Assembly: GCF_902498995.1 (NCBI RefSeq)
Contig: NZ_CABVLY010000012.1
Location: forward strand, 124,001-188,000
Source of the DNA: Burkholderia anthina
GTDB taxonomy: Bacteria; Pseudomonadota; Gammaproteobacteria; Burkholderiales; Burkholderiaceae
Direction of reading: 5' to 3'
DNA: 64,000 nt
Part shown: one piece after another, positions 56,280 through 64,000 of the stretch
How positions within the stretch are numbered: position 1 is the stretch's first letter
Layout: each line of letters begins with the position of its first letter
Made by a program: the position numbers and the translations under genes
Notes under the pieces: generated by a model
Databases searched by the model: none
The model's input: only the letters and a program-made list of their open reading frames with translations
Told to the model about the DNA's origin: nothing

Positions 56280-57782
56280 TTACTTGTTGTTCGACAACGC
56301 GCCGGCGCTGTTCGTGCCGCCGAACAGCTGCGTCAGGTATTGCGAATTGTTGTTCATCGTCGCCATCAGCGTGTTCAGCGCGGTGAATTGCGCCTGGTAC
56401 TGGTTCGTCAGCTGAGTCGTGTAGTCGGCCAGGTTCGACTGCTGTTGCGTGATGCTCTTCAGGTCGGCGTTGAGTGCGGACGTCCGCACGTCGATCAGGC
56501 CGCCCGTCTGGGTGAATTTGGTGATGGCCGTCGACATTTGCGCGCCGATGCCGTTGGTCGAGTTGAACAGTGCGGCGACGCCCGCCGCGTTGTTCTGCAG
56601 CGCGGTATTGAGCTTGGTGCTGTCGGCCTGCAGCGTACCGTCGGCCTGCAGCGTGATGCCGATCGACGACAGCGTCAGCGTCGAGTTGCCGCTCTTCACG
56701 CCTGTCGTGGCGAGCGACGCGAGCGTGTTCTTGATGGTGTTCAGCGTCGAGTCGCCGAGCAGCGGGCCTTGCGTGGTCGCGCCGGACGTGAACTGGGTGA
56801 GCGTGCCCATCGTCGTGACGAGGGTGTTGTACAGGCTCACGAAATTGTTGATCGCCGTGGCTTGCGACTTCGTGTCGGGCGCGATCGTCAGGGTCTGCGC
56901 CTGCGCGTCGCCGACCGCGGCGGACGTCAGGTTCAGCGTGACGCCGGCGATCGCCGAAGTCACCGTGTTGGTCGAGCTCGTTGCGCTGATGCCGTTGATC
57001 GAGAACGCGGCATCCTGGCCGGGCGTGCTCTGCGACCAGGCGGCATTGGGGTTGATGGACGTGAAGGTCGACGGACCGCCATTCTGGCCGGGGACGGACG
57101 TGACGCCAAGATTCGACAGTCCGGCGTCGTCGCTCAGATTGCTGACCGCGACGCTGATCGTGTTGGACGCGCCGGTCGATGCCGAACTCAGCACGAGGTG
57201 GGCGCCGTCGGTGCCGGTGACGACCGTTGCCGTGATGCCCGGGTTGCCCGATGCGCCGTTGATCGCGGCTGCGATGCCGGCCACCGTGTTGTTCGAGCTG
57301 TCGACGTTGACGGAGAACGACTGGGTGCCGAGCGACAGGGCCAGCGTGCCGCTGCCGAGGCCCTTGGTCGGGTCGGTGAAGCCGACCGACGACAACGCCT
57401 GCGCGGACGCGACCCGGCTCACGTTCACGTTGTAGGTGCCGGCGACCGCGCCCTGGCCGGCCGTCGCGGTGAGGCCGTCGCCGCTCGGCGTCGCGGTGAA
57501 GGTGCTCTGCAGCGTGCCGTTGGTGAGGGTCGTCAGGCCGGCCTGCAGCGCGCTCAACGCGGCCGACAGCGTGCCGTACGCGGAAATCTGGGTGTTGTCG
57601 GAGGTTTGCTGCGCGGTCAGCGCGGATGTCTGGCCGGCCGTTTTCGCGTTCACGAGCGCCGTCACGAGGGAGTTGACGTCCATCGTCGTGTTGCCGGTCG
57701 AGCCGCTGATGATCGACTGCGCGGCTTGCTGAAGCGCGCTGTCCGCGTTGGCGCTGGACGTACTGGTGTTGACGGTGGACAT
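56280..57782 (-). CDS. fliD: Flagellar filament cap protein FliD (HAP2)
   Basis: 500 aa, Ser/Thr/Ala-rich with few charged residues. N-terminal MDVNSLVTALVNAKTAGQTSAL and C-terminal TNQYQAQFTALNTLMATMNNNSQYLTQLF are the polymerisation helices of FliD. FliD forms the cap that helps flagellin fold at the filament tip. Located between fliC and fliT on the minus strand. Confidence 0.95.
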   Translation of the reverse strand: MSTVNTSTSSANADSALQQAAQSIISGSTGNTTMDVNSLVTALVNAKTAGQTSALTAQQTSDNTQISAYGTLSAALSALQAGLTTLTNGTLQSTFTATPSGDGLTATAGQGAVAGTYNVNVSRVASAQALSSVGFTDPTKGLGSGTLALSLGTQSFSVNVDSSNNTVAGIAAAINGASGNPGITATVVTGTDGAHLVLSSASTGASNTISVAVSNLSDDAGLSNLGVTSVPGQNGGPSTFTSINPNAAWSQSTPGQDAAFSINGISATSSTNTVTSAIAGVTLNLTSAAVGDAQAQTLTIAPDTKSQATAINNFVSLYNTLVTTMGTLTQFTSGATTQGPLLGDSTLNTIKNTLASLATTGVKSGNSTLTLSSIGITLQADGTLQADSTKLNTALQNNAAGVAALFNSTNGIGAQMSTAITKFTQTGGLIDVRTSALNADLKSITQQQSNLADYTTQLTNQYQAQFTALNTLMATMNNNSQYLTQLFGGTNSAGALSNNK

Positions 57783-57893
57783 ATGATGGCTCCGTGCCCC
57801 GGATGAGCGATGCGTATGGGGTTATCGAACGCGTAATGCGTGAAGGCCTGCGGTGTTGCGTTTTCGGTTGATTTCGGCCTGTACAGGCCAAAG

Positions 57894-57935
57894 CGCCCGG
57901 GGCGCCGCGCGTTGCTTTGCGCGAAACCCCGGGCG
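57894..57935 (-). terminator. Hairpin after fliC
   Basis: CGCCCGGGG and CCCCGGGCG form a 9-bp stem with a GC-rich loop, then CTTTGG on the minus strand. The T run is poor, so termination may be partial. Confidence 0.5.
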
Positions 57936-57953
57936 TGACAGCGAGAAGCGATA

Positions 57954-59441
57954 TTACTGCAGGAGCTTCAGGACCTGCTGCGGCAGCGAGTTCGCTTGCG
58001 CGAGCACCGAGATGCCGGCCTGCTGCAGCACCTGTGCCTTGCTCAGGTTCGCGGTTTCCTGCGCGAAGTTCGCGTCCTGGATTTGCGACTGGGCCTGCGA
58101 CAGGTTGGTCGACTGCGTTTGCTGCGTCGTGCTGATCGCGGTGAAGCGGTTTTGCGCGGCGCCGAGGTTTGCCTGCATGTTGTTGACGGTCGCCAAGGCA
58201 TTGTCGATCGATTCCATTGCCTGCGTTGCGCCGTCCGTCGTGCTGATATCGATGTTGGCGACCTTCGGCGGCGCATTGTTGGCATTGACCGAGGTGATGC
58301 CGCTGGATGCGGCGGCAGCATTCGCGCCCATGAAAAACGCACCGTTGCTCGTCAGGAACGACGTGGCGGTCAGCGAGCCGCCTGCGGTAGCGGTTGCGTT
58401 GGTCACCGTGAACAAGGCGTTGATTGCCGGAGTCGACAGGCCCGCGCCGTTCTGATCGAAGAACTGGAAGTTGCCCGAGCCGTCGGTCTTGACCGTCACC
58501 GATGTGATGGCAGCACCTGAAGTGACTGCTGCGCCGCTCTGATCAAGACTCAGGCCGGAAATCGTGCCGAGGAGGGTGCCTGCAGTACCGGGCGCTGCCG
58601 TAGTGTTGGCGGTGTTGCCGGCGTTGATCGCAGCCAGGTCCGTGACTGCCGCCGCGTTGGCTGCCGTCTGGGTCGCCGTACCCGAGAGTGCCCCCTTCGG
58701 CGTGAGCGTGAGCGCCGTACCGGAGCCGGTCACGGTGCCGGAGAACAGGGAACTGGTGGCCGTTGCCGACAATGCTTGGTTGTTCTGGTCGGTGAACGTG
58801 AAGCCGCCTTTGCCATCGGCCAGGACGTTGATCGACGTAACCGTTGCGCCACTCGTGACCGCGTTGCCGTTGTTGTCGAGGCTAAGGCCCGACAGCGTGC
58901 CGACTGTCGAACCTTTTGCAGGCAGGCCGGTACCCAGGGTGAACGCAGAAACGTTCTGCGTCAGGTTCAGCGAAATCGTCTGACCGACGTTTGCGCCAAC
59001 CTGGAAGCTGATGTTACCTGCCGAACCATCCAGCACATTCTTGCCGTTGTAGTTCGTTTGCGAAGCGATACGGTTCACTTCAGCGATCTGCTGCGTGACT
59101 TCCTGTTGCAGCGCTTGCTGGTCGCTCGACGACAGCGAGCCGCTCGAGGATTGCACGGCCAGCTGGCGGATACGCTGCAGGCTCGACGTGATCTGCGACA
59201 GGCCGCTCGATGCGGTCTGGATCATCGACACGCCGTCGTTCGCGTTCGACACGCCCTGGTTCAGGCCGTTGATCTGCGTTTGCATGCGGGTCGCGATTGC
59301 GAGGCCTGCCGCGTCGTCGGCCGCGCTGTTGATGCGCTTGCCCGAGGACAGGCGGGTGATTGCCTGCGACAGGGCGTTTTGCGAGCCGTTGAGGTTCTGC
59401 TGAGCAACCAGCGAGTTGATGTTGCTATTGATTCCGAGCAT
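57954..59441 (-). CDS. fliC: Flagellin FliC
   Basis: 495 aa. N-terminal MLGINSNINSLVAQQNL and C-terminal QQAGISVLAQANSLPQQVLKLL are the D0/D1 filament helices. The variable centre holds a duplicated unit at about 181-234 and 292-345 (GTLSGLSLD.. / GTISGLSLD.., each followed by a VTSGA and a FFDQN-like strand). Start ATG is preceded by AGGAG. A sigma-28 promoter lies about 100 bp upstream. Confidence 0.97.
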   Translation of the reverse strand: MLGINSNINSLVAQQNLNGSQNALSQAITRLSSGKRINSAADDAAGLAIATRMQTQINGLNQGVSNANDGVSMIQTASSGLSQITSSLQRIRQLAVQSSSGSLSSSDQQALQQEVTQQIAEVNRIASQTNYNGKNVLDGSAGNISFQVGANVGQTISLNLTQNVSAFTLGTGLPAKGSTVGTLSGLSLDNNGNAVTSGATVTSINVLADGKGGFTFTDQNNQALSATATSSLFSGTVTGSGTALTLTPKGALSGTATQTAANAAAVTDLAAINAGNTANTTAAPGTAGTLLGTISGLSLDQSGAAVTSGAAITSVTVKTDGSGNFQFFDQNGAGLSTPAINALFTVTNATATAGGSLTATSFLTSNGAFFMGANAAAASSGITSVNANNAPPKVANIDISTTDGATQAMESIDNALATVNNMQANLGAAQNRFTAISTTQQTQSTNLSQAQSQIQDANFAQETANLSKAQVLQQAGISVLAQANSLPQQVLKLLQ

Positions 59442-59530
59442 GGAAATTCTCCTGTTTAAGCCGAAAGCCCTGGAAAGCCGTTTTGGCATCGGCGGAAGCA
59501 CTCGTTCATTGCTGGCCGCCTCAGAGCAGG

Positions 59531-59557
59531 ATTTCGGCGGCCCAAAACAAAACTTGA
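59531..59557 (-). promoter_or_regulatory. Sigma-28 (FliA) promoter of fliC
   Basis: On the minus strand TCAAGTTT-N11-GCCGAAAT, close to the TAAAGTTT-N11-GCCGATAA consensus with correct spacing. It is about 90 bp upstream of the fliC start. Confidence 0.85.
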
Positions 59558-59959
59558 GGGCATCGTTATCATTCGGCCCGATTTTTTGTCGTTCTTTGTC
59601 ATTTCGACCGGACCCGACACGGCGCCGGATAAAAACGGGGGCGGAATGGCTCGGCTGCGATGTGGTGCGGATGCGCACGCGCGATCGACAAAAGGATGGT
59701 TTTGTCTGTGATTCCCTGATATGATGGCGGGCTGAATTGAGATTTTCTGTCACGCCTATGCCGTTACGGCATTCCTGCTGGCAGTCAAACGCGGCGCTGC
59801 ACGCGGCTTGTGAAGCGTACTCGCGGTGCTTTCCGCCTCTCTTTTCCGGCCTCCGAGGCCGTATTTCCGCTCGTTTCGCCTGTTGTGGGAACGCCCGGAT
59901 GGCCGGTGCGTGGCGCTTGGCCGCTACGTTTTTGACCGTTTAAGCAATTTAGGAACGAC
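59558..59959. other. Divergent spacer between fliC and rpsU
   Basis: About 400 bp holding the rpsU promoter and leader. TATGAT at 59720-59725 is a possible -10 box for rpsU. No gene is supported. Confidence 0.4.
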
Positions 59960-60172
59960 ATGACGACGATTCTTCTGAAAGAAAACGAGCCGTTCGAAGT
60001 GGCGATTCGCCGCTTTCGCCGTGCTATCGAAAAAAATGGCCTGATCGCTGAACTGCGCGAACGCCAGTCCTACGAAAAGCCGACCGCAGTCCGCAAGCGC
60101 AAGAAGGCAGCAGCCGTCAAGCGCCTGCACAAGCGCCTGCGCAGCCAGATGCTGCCGAAGAAGCTCCACTAA
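59960..60172 (+). CDS. rpsU: 30S ribosomal protein S21
   Basis: 70 aa, very basic, beginning [19 protein letters not shown] and ending with the [17 protein letters not shown] tail. Matches bacterial S21, which helps 30S subunits bind mRNA leaders. Start preceded by AGGAACG at good distance. A terminator follows at 60197. Confidence 0.97.
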   Translation: MTTILLKENEPFEVAIRRFRRAIEKNGLIAELRERQSYEKPTAVRKRKKAAAVKRLHKRLRSQMLPKKLH

Positions 60173-60196
60173 GAGCGTCTGACGGTTCGCCGCGAA

Positions 60197-60243
60197 ACGG
60201 CGGAGTGTGCTTCGAAAGAAGCCGCTCCGCCGTTTTGCTTTTT
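60197..60243 (+). terminator. Rho-independent terminator after rpsU
   Basis: ACGGCGGAG and CTCCGCCGT close a stem with an inner hairpin, followed by TTTGCTTTTT. Confidence 0.85.
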
Positions 60244-60294
60244 GGCGCCGGTTTGGCGGTTTCGACCGGCGGCTCAGGCTGCCGGCCGCTTCAC

Positions 60295-62418
60295 TCAGAA
60301 GTCGATTTTCGCGTTCAGGCTCACCGTGCGCGGATCGCCCGGCTTCACATAGTCGGCGTACTGGTATTCCCAGTAGCGGCGGTTCAGCACGTTGTCGATC
60401 GATGCGCGCAGCGTCACGTCGTGGCGGCCGATGCGCGTCAGGTAGCGCGCGCCGGCATTGACGACAAGGAAGCCGGGCGCGTCGAGCCCGCCCGCCGCGC
60501 GTAGCGGCGTCGCGCCGGTGAATTTCGCGTCGATGCCGAGCGTCAGGCCCGGAACGCCCGGCACCGCATAGCCGAGGTCGCCCGCAAGCACGAAGCGCGG
60601 AGCGCCCGCGACGCGGTTGCCGTTGTTGCCGATCCCGTTCGCATACCACGCGTCGAGCAGCATCGCATCGACGCCCGCGTGCCAGCGCGCGCCGAGTTTC
60701 GCGCGCGCGCCGAATTCGATCCCCTGGATCACCGATTCGCCATCCTGCACGTAGACGTTCGCGGCGTTCGCGTATTCGGCGCTGCGCTCGACGCGGAACA
60801 GCGCGGCCGTCGCGCTCCAGCGCGCATGCTCGCTCTTGATCCCCAGTTCGTACTGCTTGCTGCGCAGCGGCTTGAGCGTCTGGCCGGCGTTGGCGTAAAC
60901 GTCGTTCACGCGGCTGCCGGGCTCGAGCGATTCGGCGTAGCTCGCGTATGCGGTGGTGGTCGGCGCGAGCTTGACCATTACCGCGAACGTCGGCGTCACG
61001 ACGCCGTTCTGGCTGTAGCCAGGATCTTCGGCGCCGCTCGACTCGAACGAGCGCTGCTCGTAGTTCATGTAGCGCACGCCGGCGAGTACCGACCAGCGTT
61101 CGGTGAGTTGCACGGTGTCGCTCGCGAACAGCGATTTCTGCGTGATCTCGCTCGTGCGGTACTGGACGAAGCCGTGCGGGCTCTCGTAGCGGTACGGGTT
61201 CGGCGAATAGAGATTGCCCGTGCCGAGCGGCACGTACACGCTGTTCGCCGAATAGTCGTTCGTCTGTTTCTGCCATGACGCGCCGAGCACGATCTGGTGG
61301 CTGAACGGGCCGGTGCGCACCTTGCCCTCGACCATCGCGCGCCACTGGCTGAAGCGGTTGTCCTCCAGCCCGGCATAACGGCTGTCCGAGTAGTCGCCGG
61401 CCGCATTCTCCAGGGACAGCGTGCTTTCGTTGCGGTCGCGCGTCGACCGGCTGTAGCTGTACGCGACGTCGAGCTGCCAGTCGGGCGCGAGCTGGTACTG
61501 CAGCCCGGCCGTGTAAAGCTGCAGGTTCGTGTTCAGGTACTGGTCCTTGCCGCCGAGATTCGTCGTGCCGCCGCTGATCGTCGCGGGCAGCGCGCCGCCC
61601 GGATAGCCGCCGACGAAGATCGACGGCGTCTGGCCCGACGCGCGGCGCTCCTGGTACAGCGCGCCGAACGTCACCGACAGGTCGCGCGTGAGATTCGCCT
61701 GCAGCGCGAGCGACACGCTGTCGCGGCGAATGTTGCCGTCGTTGTACGTCTTGCCCTCCTCGTGCGTCGCGTTCAGCCGCGCGCCGAACATGTTGTCCGG
61801 CCCGAAGCGCTGGCCGAGATCGGCGTGCTCGGTCCAGACGGCGGTGCTGCGATAGCCGACGTCGATGCTGCGCACGGGTTCGGCGGTCGGCTGCTTCGTC
61901 ACGTAGTTGACGACGCCGCCAGGCGTCACGAAACCGTAGAGGAAACCGCCGAGCCCTTTCAGCAACTCGACGCGTTCGAGCTGCTCGTACGGCATGGTGA
62001 CGCCGTACGAGATGAACGGCAGCCCGTCGATCTTGTAGCCGTTCTGCCAGTCGAGCTGCATGCCGCGCACGGTCACGTAGTTGGCCCACGCGCTGTATGC
62101 GCCGCTGTTGTCGGACACGGCCGCATCGTTTGCGAACACGTCGCCGAGCTTGTACGGCTGACGCGCCTCGAGTTCTTCGGACGTCACGATGGTCGTCGAG
62201 AACGGCGTGTCGAGCTGGCGGCGCGCGCCGAGCGCGCCGGCCGACAGCTCGTCGGTCAGGTGCTGCGGCGAATCGTGCGCGGCCGTGATGTTGAGGGCCG
62301 GCAGCAGCGCGGCATCGCCGGGCGAATCGTCCGCGTGCGCGAGCGACGCGGCGAAGCAGGCGAGGACGGCCGCCATACGGCGCGGGCGAACGGGAGGACA
62401 GGCGAGGCAGACAGTCAT
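60295..62418 (-). CDS. TonB-dependent siderophore receptor
   Basis: 707 aa. A signal peptide (to about residue 29, ending SLAHA) is followed by a plug domain with TPFSTTIVTSEELEAR, VTVRGMQLDWQNGYKIDGLP and RVELLKGLGGFLYG. The 22-strand barrel ends with an aromatic final strand (VSLNAKIDF). It imports a ferric siderophore; which one cannot be told. A Fur box lies upstream, and a PepSY membrane protein is divergent from it. Confidence 0.92.
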   Translation of the reverse strand: MTVCLACPPVRPRRMAAVLACFAASLAHADDSPGDAALLPALNITAAHDSPQHLTDELSAGALGARRQLDTPFSTTIVTSEELEARQPYKLGDVFANDAAVSDNSGAYSAWANYVTVRGMQLDWQNGYKIDGLPFISYGVTMPYEQLERVELLKGLGGFLYGFVTPGGVVNYVTKQPTAEPVRSIDVGYRSTAVWTEHADLGQRFGPDNMFGARLNATHEEGKTYNDGNIRRDSVSLALQANLTRDLSVTFGALYQERRASGQTPSIFVGGYPGGALPATISGGTTNLGGKDQYLNTNLQLYTAGLQYQLAPDWQLDVAYSYSRSTRDRNESTLSLENAAGDYSDSRYAGLEDNRFSQWRAMVEGKVRTGPFSHQIVLGASWQKQTNDYSANSVYVPLGTGNLYSPNPYRYESPHGFVQYRTSEITQKSLFASDTVQLTERWSVLAGVRYMNYEQRSFESSGAEDPGYSQNGVVTPTFAVMVKLAPTTTAYASYAESLEPGSRVNDVYANAGQTLKPLRSKQYELGIKSEHARWSATAALFRVERSAEYANAANVYVQDGESVIQGIEFGARAKLGARWHAGVDAMLLDAWYANGIGNNGNRVAGAPRFVLAGDLGYAVPGVPGLTLGIDAKFTGATPLRAAGGLDAPGFLVVNAGARYLTRIGRHDVTLRASIDNVLNRRYWEYQYADYVKPGDPRTVSLNAKIDF

Positions 62419-62436
62419 GGCAGGTGAATAAAAACG

Positions 62437-62455
62437 CGAGTAAGAATCATTCTCG
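62437..62455. promoter_or_regulatory. Fur box between divergent iron-uptake genes
   Basis: CGAGTAAGAATCATTCTCG is a 19-bp near-palindrome matching the Fur consensus around AATCATT. It lies 19 bp before the receptor start and should repress both directions when iron is plentiful. Confidence 0.8.
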
Positions 62456-62646
62456 TTGCGTTAAAATGTCGCGCATCGTATCAAAACTCGCGTCACGCGC
62501 AACAATTCCATGCCGCGCGCAAGGACTTCCGGCCGAGCATCGTCACGGCGGGACGGTTGTCGCGGCGCCTTACAGCCAATGACCTGCATCACGTCGATCC
62601 CGAGCCGCCGTTCGTGCCGGCCCGCTTTCCTTTCGCGGGGCGCACG

Positions 62647-63960
62647 ATGAATGCGTTCCTGCGACCGTTTCTCGTTCGCCTGCACCGCTGGTTCGGTCTG
62701 GCGATCGCGCTGTTCCTGTTCGTCGCGGGCCTCACCGGTGCGCTGATCGCATGGGATCACGAGCTCGACGCCGCACTGAACCCGGATTTCTACGTCGCGC
62801 GCAGCGATGCCGCACCGCTGACGCCGCTCGCACTCGCGGCGCGCGTCGAGGCTGCCGATCCGCGCGTCCAGGTGACTTACCTGCCGCTGGCAACCGAGCC
62901 GGGACACACGCTGCAGGCGGGCGTGACGCCGCGCGCCGATTCGGCGACCGGCCGGTTGCCCGTGCTCGATTTCAACCAGATCGCGGTCGATCCCGCGACG
63001 GGCGCCGTGCAAGCGCGCCGCGAATGGGGCGCGCTATCGCTCGCGCGGCTCGATCTGATGCCGTTCATCTACCGGCTGCACTATTCGCTGTTTCTGCCCA
63101 TGTATGGCGGGATCAACTTCGGGTTCTGGGTGATGGGCATGGTCGGCATCGTCTGGGCGCTCGACAGCCTGATCGCGCTGGTGCTCGCGTTTCCGAACCC
63201 GAAGAGCTGGCGCAAGTCGTTCGCGTTTCGCGTGCGCCGCGGCGGTTATCCGCTCGTATTCGACCTGCACCGCTCGGGCGGTGTCTGGGTGTGGGGACTG
63301 CTGCTGGTCGTTGCAGTCACATCGATTTCGATGAATCTCGCCGTGCCGCTCGTGCGTCCGCTCGTGTCGCTGGTTTCGCCGCTTGCCGAGACGCCGTACA
63401 CGAATCCCGAACATTTTCCGCCGGCCCCGCCGGGCAGCCATGTGCTGCCGCGCGAGCGGATCGTCGAACTCGCGCGCTCGGCCGGACGCGAAGCCGGGAT
63501 CGCCGCGCCACCCGGCGCGCTGCTGTTCGCGCCGGCGATGAACGTCTACGCGGTCGGGTTCTTCACGCCCGGCAACGACCACGGCGACGTCGGGCTCGGC
63601 AACGCGTGGCTCTACTGGGACGCGGTGACCGGCAAGCCCGTTGCCGCGCAGGTGCCGGGGCGCGGCTCGGCCGGCGACCTGTTCATGCAGGCGCAGTTTC
63701 CGCTGCACTCGGGGCGGATCGCCGGCGTGGCGGGCCGTATTGCGGTGAGTGTGCTCGGCATCGTCATCGCGATGCTCAGCGTGACGGGTATCTGCATCTG
63801 GGTGAAGAAGCGCAGCGCACGGGTGCGGGCGGCGCGCAGCGTGCGCGCGGGCAGCCGCACCGACGTCGTTACGCGTGGCGCGCCCGGCGACAGGCCAGGC
63901 CGCGACGGGGCACGGGCGCCTGCCGATGCCCGGCGAGTTACCGATCCGGCCGGCCGATAA
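62647..63960 (+). CDS. PepSY-associated TM-helix protein, probable ferric-siderophore reductase partner
   Basis: 437 aa from ATG 62647. The N-terminal HRWFGLAIALFLFVAGLTGALIAWDHELD is the PepSY_TM signature (His and first helix), followed by a periplasmic part. Further helices are FWVMGMVGIVWALDSLIALVLAF, one near 220-240 and VSVLGIVIAMLSVTGICIWVKKR. Such proteins lie beside siderophore receptors and are thought to reduce or release iron in the periplasm. The Arg-rich C-terminus is cytoplasmic. Confidence 0.85.
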   Translation: MNAFLRPFLVRLHRWFGLAIALFLFVAGLTGALIAWDHELDAALNPDFYVARSDAAPLTPLALAARVEAADPRVQVTYLPLATEPGHTLQAGVTPRADSATGRLPVLDFNQIAVDPATGAVQARREWGALSLARLDLMPFIYRLHYSLFLPMYGGINFGFWVMGMVGIVWALDSLIALVLAFPNPKSWRKSFAFRVRRGGYPLVFDLHRSGGVWVWGLLLVVAVTSISMNLAVPLVRPLVSLVSPLAETPYTNPEHFPPAPPGSHVLPRERIVELARSAGREAGIAAPPGALLFAPAMNVYAVGFFTPGNDHGDVGLGNAWLYWDAVTGKPVAAQVPGRGSAGDLFMQAQFPLHSGRIAGVAGRIAVSVLGIVIAMLSVTGICIWVKKRSARVRAARSVRAGSRTDVVTRGAPGDRPGRDGARAPADARRVTDPAGR

Positions 63961-64000
63961 GGCTTCGCCGCTTTCAGCCCGCGTTGCCGCGCCGCGCCGG

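Overview
The window is high-GC DNA with Burkholderia-type gene content, probably Burkholderia cepacia complex or a close relative. The evidence is the gcvT-gcvH-gcvP operon behind a tandem glycine riboswitch, a fliC-fliD-fliT flagellin block next to rpsU, and a BPSL0761-family small gene. Species cannot be fixed from the sequence alone.

Left chromosomal part (1-23.9 kb): the 3' part of an MFS drug-efflux pump; two FMN split-barrel proteins around an ExaC/AcoD-type aldehyde dehydrogenase that has a textbook sigma-54 promoter; an AraC/EutR-like regulator; an overlapping pair of a ThDP enzyme and a family-9 glycosyltransferase; a vapBC toxin-antitoxin pair; sdaA and an alginate-lyase-family protein; the glycine cleavage operon; a small lipoprotein, a Gfo/Idh/MocA oxidoreductase, an SGNH hydrolase, a Rep/UvrD helicase and a membrane-anchored di-haem cytochrome c; then tRNA-Arg(CCG).

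Middle part (23,944-54,008): a complete 30,065-bp Tn7-like transposon inserted 25 bp downstream of tRNA-Arg(CCG). Both ends can be placed to the base. There are 24-bp imperfect terminal inverted repeats that start TGTG, flanked by an identical 5-bp duplication TTCCC. The core operon reads toward the tRNA: an unrecognised 248-aa gene, a TnsA-TnsB fusion, TnsC and one TnsD-like TniQ. No cas gene or CRISPR array is present, so TniQ itself is the likely reader of the tRNA site. The cargo is a defence island: two degenerate HAD-fold proteins, a tandem DUF6471 HTH-like protein, small Burkholderia-type genes, a DISARM-like operon (adenine methylase, 929-aa DrmE-position protein, DrmA helicase, DrmB DUF1998), a Lamassu/ABC-3C-like pair (Cap4/DUF4297 nuclease and SMC ATPase), a 1264-aa SIR2 protein, and an AT-rich HEPN RNase-like gene preceded by a tRNA-like sequence with an oversized anticodon arm and a C13 run.

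Right chromosomal part (54.0-64 kb): a TIGR04222-type membrane protein, then the fliC-fliD-fliT block on the minus strand with a sigma-28 promoter, rpsU, and a divergent iron-uptake pair (TonB siderophore receptor and PepSY membrane protein) sharing a Fur box.

The main discovery is the exactly bounded tRNA-targeting Tn7-like element with a TnsAB fusion and an extra operon gene, together with its cargo: a DISARM variant with no drmC, a two-gene Lamassu-like module and the tRNA-like/HEPN pair.
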